35,786 bases of DNA, from positions 1-35,786 of the forward strand of contig JAFQEK010000091.1 of NCBI GenBank assembly GCA_017399025.1, given 5' to 3'. Positions 9,166-15,516 of the stretch are shown here, in pieces. The stretch comes from Clostridia bacterium (GTDB taxonomy: Bacteria > Bacillota > Clostridia > Oscillospirales > CAG-272). Position numbers and translations under genes: made by a program. The notes beneath the pieces are model-generated. The model saw only the letters and a program-made list of their open reading frames with translations, had not been told where the DNA came from and searched no databases. The first letter of the stretch is position 1. Every line of letters starts with the position of its first letter.

Positions 9166-9660
9166 TTATTTGTTGTATTTCTGTTCGATGGCTCTGTTTC
9201 TTGCAAGAACTTTTGCGGTCGATTCCGCTCGTACGGCAGAAAGCTTCTTTGCAAGCTCTTCGTCTTCAATGGCAAGCATTTCCACGCAAAGGGTTGCTGC
9301 GTTTGCAGCGCCGTCGATGGCAACGGTGGCAACGGGAATGCCGGAAGGCATCTGAACGGTGGAGAGAAGCGCATCGAGTCCGTCAAGATTTGCGCTCTTT
9401 ACGGGAACACCAACAACGGGAAGTGTGGTATTCGCTGCAATGGCACCTGCGAGATGAGCCGCCATACCTGCAAGCGCAATGATTGCGCCGAAGCCGTTTT
9501 GACGGGCATTTACGGTAAATTCCTTTGCTTCAACGGGAGTTCTGTGCGCAGAGAAAACATGAACCTCATAAGGTACTTCGTAGGAAGCAAGCACATTGAT
9601 GGCTTTTTCCGCTACGGGAAGGTCGCTGTCGCTTCCCATGATAATTGCGATTTTTTTCAT
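9166..9660 (-). CDS. purE: N5-carboxyaminoimidazole ribonucleotide mutase (PurE)
   Basis: PurE rearranges N5-CAIR to CAIR (class I) in purine synthesis. The 164-aa protein starts MKKIAIIMGSDSDLP, which carries the phosphate-binding GSDSD motif, and continues with FSAHRTP (H39) and LAGMAAHLAGAIAANT, all class I hallmarks. The frame is open for 21 more codons upstream, but the ATG at 9660 has an AAAGGA site about 11 nt before it, and the upstream codons show no family similarity. It is the first gene after the ZTP riboswitch. No purK, purC, purB or purF lies in this window, so those functions must be encoded elsewhere. Confidence 0.95.
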   Translation of the reverse strand: MKKIAIIMGSDSDLPVAEKAINVLASYEVPYEVHVFSAHRTPVEAKEFTVNARQNGFGAIIALAGMAAHLAGAIAANTTLPVVGVPVKSANLDGLDALLSTVQMPSGIPVATVAIDGAANAATLCVEMLAIEDEELAKKLSAVRAESTAKVLARNRAIEQKYNK

Positions 9661-9727
9661 AAGTTTGCGTAATCCTTTCAGTTTTTCTGTCTCGGCAATG
9701 CCGAATTTCAAAGTTACCGGCACACGG

Positions 9728-9771
9728 AAAAGAAAAAGGGCAGTCCTATCCTGTGAAGAATAGGATCGCCC
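9728..9771 (-). terminator. Riboswitch-controlled intrinsic terminator before purE
   Basis: On the minus strand a stem of GGGC, an internal mismatch, then TCCTAT pairs with ATAGGA and GCCC and is followed by a T-rich tail. The first GGGC is part of the conserved CTGGGC at the 3' end of the ZTP aptamer. Ligand binding to the aptamer and terminator formation are therefore mutually exclusive, the expected ON-switch layout. Confidence 0.88.
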
Positions 9772-9832
9772 AGACGGTCGGCTTTATTATCCCCCGTTTC
9801 CTTGTGGTGCTCCACTGTCCGTCAGTTGCGGG
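9768..9832 (-). promoter_or_regulatory. ZTP (pfl) riboswitch aptamer
   Basis: The leader RNA contains CCCGCAACTGACGG, then GTGGAGCACCAC, then GGAAACGGGGG, and after a short linker GCCGACCGTCTGGGC. These match the order and sequence of the pfl/ZTP motif: a GACTG-like internal loop, P1 closed by CCCG/CGGG, and the terminal CCGnCTGGGC hairpin. ZTP riboswitches sense ZTP/ZMP (AICAR nucleotides), which build up when 10-formyl-THF is scarce, and switch on purine and one-carbon genes. It sits between a strong promoter and purE in an operon that contains the AICAR-consuming enzyme. A covariance-model search would settle the assignment. Confidence 0.9.
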
Positions 9833-9856
9833 AAATCCTTTGTTCTATCAATAATT

Positions 9857-9885
9857 ATTATACCTTTTTTTGTGATTTTTGTCAA
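9857..9885 (-). promoter_or_regulatory. Sigma-A promoter of the purine operon
   Basis: Consensus TTGACA (9880-9885) and TATAAT (9857-9862) are separated by exactly 17 bp. Transcription would start near 9850, about 18 nt before the aptamer. Confidence 0.92.
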
Positions 9886-9932
9886 GATTTTTTATTGATG
9901 TTTGCAAAAAGAAGTCGGATTTTTTCACAAAA

Positions 9933-11471
9933 TCAACAACAATCCTCTGTTTTCCCTGTTTTTTCTATTGGGATTCGATAATAAGTCTCCGTAGATTTGC
10001 GGATGATGCCCGCAAGCCAATCGTTCAAACACTCTCCGCGGATACGCCAACGCCAATTATCCCCGAGCGTGGAGGGTTCATTGATGCGTGCTTCATTGCC
10101 GAGTCCGATAAAATCCTGAATCTGAAAAATCACCGTATTGGCAGGCGATGCCATCATAGAACGGATCACACCCCAGGCATATCCTTCCGATTGATTCAGG
10201 CGGAAATATGCTTCCGCTTGCTTTACCGTAATCTCATCGGCTTCCTCCAGCCATCCCATCACAGTTTCATTATCGTGAGTACCTGCATAAGCCACGCAAT
10301 TTTTCGGATATGTATGCGGCAGATATTCGCTCTCATACGCAGGATTACCGAACGCAAACTGCACTACTTTCATGCCGGGATAACCGGAATCCGCAAGCAT
10401 TTGGTGAACAGCGGGAGTCAGAAAACCAAGGTCCTCTGCAATAATCGGAATCTCACCGATCTTTTTACGGAAGGTTTCAAAAAGCTCCATTCCCGGTCCT
10501 TTTTTCCATTTTCCCTTGCGCGCATTTTTCCGGCCTGCGGGAATGGTATAATATGCTTCAAAGCCTCGGAAATGGTCAAGCCTTACCACGTCATAAAGCG
10601 TGGATGCCGCTTTCATACGGCGGCACCACCATGCGTAGCCGTCCTCGCGCATTTTTTCCCAATTGTAGAGAGGATTGCCCCAGAGCTGACCGTCCGCCGT
10701 AAATGCATCGGGAGGACAGCCCGCAACCTCGATCGGCTTACAATTTTCATCCAAAACGAATTGCTCCGGTGATGCCCAGACATCGGCGCTGTCACACGCA
10801 ACGTAGATCGGGAGATCGCCGATAATGGAAATCCCCTTCTCATTGGCATATTTTTTCAAAGCTTTCCATTGAGAGAAGAAGAAATACTGTTGCATTTTCC
10901 AAAGAGCAATCTCATCAGCCAAACGAATCTTTGCCGCTTTCAGTGAACTTCTTTTACGCAAACGGAGATTCGCTTCCCAAAGATCAAAGGAAGCTCCCTT
11001 GTTTTCATATTTCAACGCCATGAACAACGCGTAATCATCCAGCCAGAATGCATTTTTCTTACAGAATGCGGCATAATCCGCAGGTGTTTTTTCCAAAAAT
11101 GTAGGCAAAGCTTTACGCATAAGCTTCAATCTGCCCTTATAAAGTTTGCTGTAATCAATATCCTCCGGATCGGAACCAAAATCTTCCGCTTCGCAATCCT
11201 CTCTCGTCAGATACTGTTCCTCGCAAAGAAGTTCCAGATCAATAAAATACGGATTTCCCGCAAACGTGGAATAGGACTGATATGGCGAGTCGCCGAAAGT
11301 CGTCGGTCCAAGCGGCAAAATCTGCCAATAGCTCTGTCCCGCTTTTTTCAAAAAATCCACGAAGGCATACGCTTCTTTTCCGAGCGTACCGATTCCGTAA
11401 GGACTCGGCAGAGAAAAGATCGGCATAAGAATTCCGCTTCTTCGTCTTTGCAATAGAGGTGTTTTTTTCAT
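9933..11471 (-). CDS. malQ: 4-alpha-glucanotransferase (amylomaltase)
   Basis: MalQ is a GH77 enzyme that transfers glucan segments between maltodextrins in cytoplasmic glycogen or maltose metabolism. The 512-aa length is typical. Visible landmarks are SPYGIGTLG near residue 24, SPYQSYSTFAGNP near 62, VRLDHFRGFEAYY with the nucleophile D299, IAEDLG with acid/base E346, and AGTHDNETVMGW with D400. It has its own promoter and an AAAGGA ribosome binding site, and no sugar transport or glycogen genes lie beside it. The 209 bp downstream hold the purine promoter and riboswitch. I see no clear malQ terminator there. Confidence 0.97.
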   Translation of the reverse strand: MKKTPLLQRRRSGILMPIFSLPSPYGIGTLGKEAYAFVDFLKKAGQSYWQILPLGPTTFGDSPYQSYSTFAGNPYFIDLELLCEEQYLTREDCEAEDFGSDPEDIDYSKLYKGRLKLMRKALPTFLEKTPADYAAFCKKNAFWLDDYALFMALKYENKGASFDLWEANLRLRKRSSLKAAKIRLADEIALWKMQQYFFFSQWKALKKYANEKGISIIGDLPIYVACDSADVWASPEQFVLDENCKPIEVAGCPPDAFTADGQLWGNPLYNWEKMREDGYAWWCRRMKAASTLYDVVRLDHFRGFEAYYTIPAGRKNARKGKWKKGPGMELFETFRKKIGEIPIIAEDLGFLTPAVHQMLADSGYPGMKVVQFAFGNPAYESEYLPHTYPKNCVAYAGTHDNETVMGWLEEADEITVKQAEAYFRLNQSEGYAWGVIRSMMASPANTVIFQIQDFIGLGNEARINEPSTLGDNWRWRIRGECLNDWLAGIIRKSTETYYRIPIEKTGKTEDCC

Positions 11472-11489
11472 ATAAGAGTATCCTTTCCG

Positions 11490-11517
11490 TATCGGTGTTT
11501 GTTCAAAAGTACCGATA
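11490..11517 (-). promoter_or_regulatory. Inverted repeat in the malQ 5' UTR
   Basis: TATCGGT and ACCGATA form a 7-bp inverted repeat with a 14-nt spacer just downstream of the malQ promoter and ahead of the ribosome binding site. It could be a hairpin in the leader or a repressor operator for a sugar regulator. The function is not established. Confidence 0.35.
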
Positions 11518-11532
11518 GATTTTAACAGTGCT

Positions 11533-11561
11533 ATTATATCATTAAAATATCAAATCGTCAA
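11533..11561 (-). promoter_or_regulatory. malQ promoter
   Basis: TTGACG (11556-11561) and TATAAT (11533-11538) are separated by 17 bp. Transcription would start near 11526, leaving a leader of about 55 nt. Confidence 0.85.
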
Positions 11562-11600
11562 TGGATATTTTTTGGGATATTCAAAAACAAAGGGAAATAC

Positions 11601-11623
11601 AAAAAACCCCCCAACGCGGGGAG
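11601..11623 (-). terminator. Terminator of hom
   Basis: On the minus strand CTCCCC and GGGGGG pair around a 5-6-nt loop and are followed by TTTTTTG, about 40 bp past the hom stop codon. It separates hom from malQ. Confidence 0.88.
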
Positions 11624-11662
11624 TTTCTTGCTTTATTTTAGGAGGTTAGAATGATTGCGGTT

Positions 11663-12811
11663 TTATTCGGCTTCCATACCTGCGAAAAAGCTTTCGGGGT
11701 CTTCTGCCAAAATCTTCTCTGCAATGTCGTGCATCTGTGCTACACTGACCGTTTCGGTGAAAATATAACGGGTTTCTCCGATCATTTCCGAAGAAGCTTC
11801 AAAATCAAGCTTTACGGCAGCATCGGTTCGGATGAAATAGGAGCGTTTTACTTCTTCGTTGCAGATTACAGCATCGGTTTCAGAGAAAGTAAGCGCTGTA
11901 TCGCCTTGCAAGATATTAATGATATCCTGCGCCAGCGCATTACCCGTCGGATATTTACCCGCGCCCTGACCGTAGAAAGAAAGCCTGCCGACATACTCGC
12001 CGAAAAGCGAGATCATATTATTGTTCGTACGAACGTTCGCTTCCAAAGCATCTATCGGAAGAAGAGTAGGTTCAACAAAAGCGGCAACACCGTTTTCGGT
12101 ACGCACACCATAACCAAGATAACGGACGGTTTTTCCGCAATGCTCGGAGATATAATCAATATCACCCTTTTTGATATTGCGAAGACCGAAAACCATAACG
12201 TCATTTTCCGAAACGACAGCATCAAACGCAATGGAGGAAGATATTGCCGTTTTCCGTGCAACATCAAAACCATCTATATCAGCAGAGGGATTCGCTTCCG
12301 CATAGCCGAGTTGCTGCGCTTCCTTCAACACGTCCGAAAAATCACGCGAATCATGAATCATGGCATCCAAAATATAATTCGTGGTGCCGTTCATAATACC
12401 CATAACCTTTTCAATGCGGTCGCAAAGCTTTCCGCGTTTCAGATTATACAACCACGGAATACCACCGCCGGCGCTTGCCGTAAAACGCAAAGTCACGCCA
12501 TTTTCCTTCGCAAGAGCATGGAGCTCTTTATAATAAGAACAAATCAAATGTTTGTTGGAGCTGACAACGTGCTTGCCTGCCTTCAACGCACGGCTGACAA
12601 AATCGTAAGAAAAAGTATTTCCGCCGATCGCTTCCGCAACCACGGTAATTTCTTTATCGTTCAGAATATCTTCAATATCGTACGTGAGGGTGCTTCCGAG
12701 TTCGGGATAAGACCGTACATCAAGCACACGAGAGACTTTATAGCCTGCTTTTGTCAGAATTTCATAGGCACCGGAGCCGACAACACCGTAGCCCAAAATC
12801 GCTATACTCAT
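11663..12811 (-). CDS. hom: Homoserine dehydrogenase (short form)
   Basis: This enzyme reduces aspartate semialdehyde to homoserine in threonine and methionine synthesis. The N-terminal Rossmann fold begins IAILGYGVVGSGAYE. Later landmarks are VVSSNKH near residue 100, GIMNGTTNYILDAM near 150 and ADIDGFDVARK near 190, the substrate-binding and catalytic region. At 382 aa it is shorter than the common roughly 430-aa Firmicutes form. The last 60 or so residues (KRSYFIRTD to QMHDIAEKILAED) look like a shortened ACT regulatory domain, so feedback control may differ. It is monocistronic, with its own promoter and terminator. I found no T-box in its leader of about 95 nt. Confidence 0.95.
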   Translation of the reverse strand: MSIAILGYGVVGSGAYEILTKAGYKVSRVLDVRSYPELGSTLTYDIEDILNDKEITVVAEAIGGNTFSYDFVSRALKAGKHVVSSNKHLICSYYKELHALAKENGVTLRFTASAGGGIPWLYNLKRGKLCDRIEKVMGIMNGTTNYILDAMIHDSRDFSDVLKEAQQLGYAEANPSADIDGFDVARKTAISSSIAFDAVVSENDVMVFGLRNIKKGDIDYISEHCGKTVRYLGYGVRTENGVAAFVEPTLLPIDALEANVRTNNNMISLFGEYVGRLSFYGQGAGKYPTGNALAQDIINILQGDTALTFSETDAVICNEEVKRSYFIRTDAAVKLDFEASSEMIGETRYIFTETVSVAQMHDIAEKILAEDPESFFAGMEAE

Positions 12812-12915
12812 AAAATTCCGATTCCTTTCAATGAATGTAGGAAGATGCTTCTCTCATCGGAACATACAATCGATTCCCATTTTTGTTACGAAAGCACTTA
12901 TTTTCCATGGTGTTT

Positions 12916-12944
12916 AGTTTATCACATTCCATTCAAAAAATCAA
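12916..12944 (-). promoter_or_regulatory. hom promoter
   Basis: TTGATT (12939-12944) and TAAACT (12916-12921) are spaced by 17 bp. The -35 surroundings (CTATTGATTTTTTGAA) are the same as in the rpmB promoter. The remaining intergenic sequence to 13059 is AT-rich and shows no further element. Confidence 0.7.
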
Positions 12945-13059
12945 TAGTTATTTTGAAAAAATAATGTGTTTTCTCACAAGAAACCACAAAATCGTGCAAA
13001 AGCAACAAAGTTTTTATTCAAAATATAGGAAAGAAACCAAACATTGCTTTTTTCCGCGG

Positions 13060-13353
13060 TCAATAACGATATCCGCAATGCGGGCATTTCGGGTAATCCA
13101 TATCGTGCTTTTGTTTGCACCTCGGACACGTGATCTGTGCAATTCGGTCCTCGCAATCTTCATCAAAAGGTTCAAATGAGAAAAATTCCACTTTCCCACA
13201 TGCAGGACAACGGTAAACGGAAAGTTTCATTGCACCCGAAATCAAATTCGGCAAATCTCCGAGAAAAAATCCCGTTTTGCCAAGCTGGAAATTCTCCGTC
13301 CCCATATCCTCCATCTTTGCACCGCAGCGCAAACATCTCAAATCTTTATTCAT
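13060..13353 (-). CDS. Small zinc-ribbon protein
   Basis: This is a 97-aa protein with three CxxC pairs and a fourth: CLRC near residue 7, CPAC near 49, CPRC near 76 and CPHC near 90. They suggest one or two structural zinc-ribbon modules with a short hydrophobic stretch (GFFLGDLPNL) between them. It resembles the many small nucleic-acid-binding-zinc-finger-like proteins of Clostridia, but I cannot name a function. It lies 27 bp downstream of the DUF6873-like gene and is probably cotranscribed with it. The ribosome binding site (AAAGG) is rather far from the ATG, about 14 nt. Confidence 0.8.
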   Translation of the reverse strand: MNKDLRCLRCGAKMEDMGTENFQLGKTGFFLGDLPNLISGAMKLSVYRCPACGKVEFFSFEPFDEDCEDRIAQITCPRCKQKHDMDYPKCPHCGYRY

Positions 13354-13380
13354 CTGTACAAACCATACCTTTCTGCAATA

Positions 13381-14079
13381 TTAAATCGAAAAACCGATCG
13401 CGCCTCCGTAATCAAAAAGAGGACCGTCCCCGAGAGAAATTAAAGAAACGCCGTGTTTTCCAAAAAAATTCTCCAGCAGCTCAAACTGCGGAAGCGTTTT
13501 TACATTACCGAAAAATCCGAGCGTCTTTTCATCCAACAGCACGGAGGCGCCTCCGATAAAACCCGTATCATAAATTTCAATTCCGATCGGATACGGGTCC
13601 AGGAGCAAAACCTCTGCGCCTTCCCTTCTTAAAATTTTTGCAATTCCTCGGTCTGCGGTTGCCACAGCATCTCCAGCAACTGCGCAAGAGCATTTTGCAT
13701 AGCCTTGCGCAACAAAAACAGAGCGAAAACCAAATTGTTTTGCAAGCACCAACGCTTCCTTTGAAACATATTTTTCATTGGAAACAAAATAATTTCCGAA
13801 GCAAAAACAATTCAGACGGACATCCTCGGGATATTTTTCAGATACGGGCGTTTGCGAAATCGTAAACGGGATCCCCAGAGAAGACAGCAATGACCGGCCC
13901 TCCCGATATTCCCCGTGAATCAAAAGTTTTCCGCCGATACTTGCAATCAGCATATCGGGATGTGCGCAAACGGGAAAGGGCAGTTTCTCAAACGCGGGAA
14001 GCGGAACACACTCTCCGAAAAAGGAAAGATTTCTGCGGATGTCCTCCGGGAGGTCCTTGTGAATAAAGAAATATTTCAT
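13381..14079 (-). CDS. Uncharacterised protein, DUF6873-like (GME-type fold)
   Basis: The 232-aa protein carries FVAQGYAKCSCAV, ATADRGIAKIL and IYDTGFIGGAS. I associate this pattern with a clostridial family labelled DUF6873, thought to have the amidinotransferase-like (GME) fold. That is recognition from memory. Asp, His and Cys residues typical of such enzymes are present, but the substrate is unknown. The frame opens at 14100, but I chose ATG 14079 because a GGAG ribosome binding site lies about 8 nt upstream. It directly follows the rpmB terminator, so it is probably expressed by read-through, and it precedes the zinc-ribbon gene. Confidence 0.75.
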   Translation of the reverse strand: MKYFFIHKDLPEDIRRNLSFFGECVPLPAFEKLPFPVCAHPDMLIASIGGKLLIHGEYREGRSLLSSLGIPFTISQTPVSEKYPEDVRLNCFCFGNYFVSNEKYVSKEALVLAKQFGFRSVFVAQGYAKCSCAVAGDAVATADRGIAKILRREGAEVLLLDPYPIGIEIYDTGFIGGASVLLDEKTLGFFGNVKTLPQFELLENFFGKHGVSLISLGDGPLFDYGGAIGFSI

Positions 14080-14100
14080 TTTTACACTCCAATAACGCAA

Positions 14101-14128
14101 AAACCCTTTCCGAAAACGGAAAGGGTTT
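14101..14128 (-). terminator. Terminator downstream of rpmB
   Basis: A perfect 12-bp inverted repeat AAACCCTTTCCG / CGGAAAGGGTTT with a 4-nt loop is followed on the minus strand by TTTGCG. The DUF6873-like gene starts about 20 bp further on without an obvious promoter, so some read-through is likely. Confidence 0.8.
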
Positions 14129-14154
14129 CACTTTGTTACAAGCTAAACAAATAA

Positions 14155-14340
14155 TTAAGCTCTTTCGATCTTGCCGGAGCGGAGACAACGAGAGCAAACC
14201 GTTACGGTCTTGTGTGTTCCGTCAACAACGGCGCTAACCTTTCTGATGTTTGCTTTCCAGGTTCTGCTTGTTTTACGGTTGGAGTGAGAAACATTGTTTC
14301 CGAAAGTAACACCTTTACCGCAGCACATACATTTTGCCAT
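14155..14340 (-). CDS. rpmB: 50S ribosomal protein L28
   Basis: This is a 61-aa large-subunit protein. The start is the ATG of MAKCMCCGKG, preceded by a GGGAGGTG ribosome binding site, not the in-frame ATG three codons upstream. The protein keeps two Cys pairs (CMCC near residues 4-7 and CSRC near 49-52), so it is the zinc-binding C+ form. The NVSHSNRKTSRTWKANI core is diagnostic. It is monocistronic, with its own promoter and terminator. Confidence 0.96.
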   Translation of the reverse strand: MAKCMCCGKGVTFGNNVSHSNRKTSRTWKANIRKVSAVVDGTHKTVTVCSRCLRSGKIERA

Positions 14341-14423
14341 ATTCTGCACCTCCCTCGAAAAATTAGAACTATTTTTACACAGGACTTGAATTCCTATGAG
14401 TTCATCTTAATACAGCATTAGTC

Positions 14424-14452
14424 ATTATAGCATAGCTATTTCAAAAAATCAA
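14424..14452 (-). promoter_or_regulatory. rpmB promoter
   Basis: TTGATT (14447-14452) and consensus TATAAT (14424-14429) are separated by 17 bp, with an extended TGC before the -10. Transcription would start near 14417, giving a leader of about 75 nt. Confidence 0.85.
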
Positions 14453-14499
14453 TAGTTTTTTTATTTTTCTTTTAAAAAAAGCAATATTTTTCAAGAAAT

Positions 14500-15156
14500 T
14501 TACGATTTATCGGGCAAATACGCTTCCAAGCGGTTGATTTTGAAGCCTTTCGCGGAAAAATTCGCTTCATATTCCGTCACGATATTGTCTTTTGCCCATT
14601 CACTGGCATGCAGATCGAACGTTACGTTCTCAAGAATGTAACCGGATTCCTCAAATTCAATAAGCGAAAAATCAAAAAGGTCTCTGTTATCGGTTTTGAA
14701 TTCGATCTTTCCTTTTTCGCTCAGAAGATTTTTAAAACGTTCCAGCATATCCCGATAGGTCAGGCGGCGTTTTGCATGCCGCGCCTTGGGCCACGGATCG
14801 CTGAAATTCAAATAAATACGATCAAAGCTGTGCGGTTCAAAAATTTTCTCCAGATGAACGGCATCGCAACAAAGGAAGCGAACGTTTTCTGTTTCACTGT
14901 TTTTAATTTTTTCTGCCGCAACGATCATAACGTCTCCGATTTTTTCAACGGCAATAAAGCCTATATCGGGATTTCTCTGCGCTATCCCCGAAATGAATGC
15001 GCCCTTTCCGCATCCGATCTCAATGCGGAAGCTCTCCTTTCCGGGAAACAGTTCTTTAAGGGAAACAGGGGCAATATTTTCTTTATCAAACGGCAGAATC
15101 AGCTCTCCGCAAGCTTCCATGCGCGCTTCGCCGTTTTTTCTTTTTCTTGATCTCAT
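14500..15156 (-). CDS. trmB: tRNA (guanine-N7-)-methyltransferase
   Basis: TrmB makes m7G46 in tRNA with S-adenosylmethionine. The start at ATG 15156 gives the typical MRSRKRKNG basic N-terminus and 218 aa. The frame is open 22 codons further upstream, but those codons overlap the promoter region. Landmarks are FRIEIGCGKGAFI (SAM-binding motif I), IAVEKIGDVM, FDRIYLNFSDPWPKARHAKRRL (family signature) and IEFKTDNRDLFDFS. It is apparently a single-gene transcription unit. Confidence 0.95.
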   Translation of the reverse strand: MRSRKRKNGEARMEACGELILPFDKENIAPVSLKELFPGKESFRIEIGCGKGAFISGIAQRNPDIGFIAVEKIGDVMIVAAEKIKNSETENVRFLCCDAVHLEKIFEPHSFDRIYLNFSDPWPKARHAKRRLTYRDMLERFKNLLSEKGKIEFKTDNRDLFDFSLIEFEESGYILENVTFDLHASEWAKDNIVTEYEANFSAKGFKINRLEAYLPDKS

Positions 15157-15193
15157 ATAATTAAATTCCTTTGAATGAATATGATAATAATTT

Positions 15194-15222
15194 ATTATAG
15201 CATGCTTTTTCGGTGTTTGCAA
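15194..15222 (-). promoter_or_regulatory. trmB promoter
   Basis: TTGCAA (15217-15222) and TATAAT (15194-15199) are separated by 17 bp, with an extended TGC before the -10. Transcription would start near 15187, which excludes the longer trmB start. Confidence 0.8.
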
Positions 15223-15279
15223 TCCCGTTTTTTGATTTTTTAAAATAATTATTTCACTATACCATTGGTTGAGTTATAT

Positions 15280-15516
15280 TCACCCGTTTGTTGATTTTAC
15301 GGTGCACGGCTCTTCAAAGAAATCGTCCGTCGTGCATTCCAGAAGTCTTGCGAGTCCGGGAAGAGAAATGATATCGGGATAGCAAATATTCTGCTCCCAC
15401 TTGCAGACCGCCTGCGCCGAAACGCCGATCAGTCGCCCAAACTCCTTTTGTGACAGACGGTTTTCCTTGCGGTATGCCTTGATCTTCTCTGCAATCGTAA
15501 TGCGGCAAGCCCTCAC
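15280..15516 (-). CDS. XRE-family helix-turn-helix regulator
   Basis: This is a 78-aa single-domain DNA-binding protein. The HTH runs through IKAYRKENRLSQKEFGRLIGVSAQAVCKWEQNICYPDI (about residues 12-49), with the recognition helix at VSAQAVCKWEQ. The short C-terminus (LARLLECTTDDFFEE) is the usual dimer-side helix. It starts with GTG at 15516, overlapping the ATPase stop as GTGA, and has a perfect AGGAGG upstream, so translation is probably coupled. It may regulate its own operon. An inverted TTGGTTGA pair lies just upstream of that promoter. Confidence 0.88.
   Translation of the reverse strand: MRACRITIAEKIKAYRKENRLSQKEFGRLIGVSAQAVCKWEQNICYPDIISLPGLARLLECTTDDFFEEPCTVKSTNG

Noticed and set aside
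12812..12944. Possible T-box or amino-acid riboswitch before hom
   Set aside because: The leader is only about 95 nt, has no T-box sequence and no terminator.
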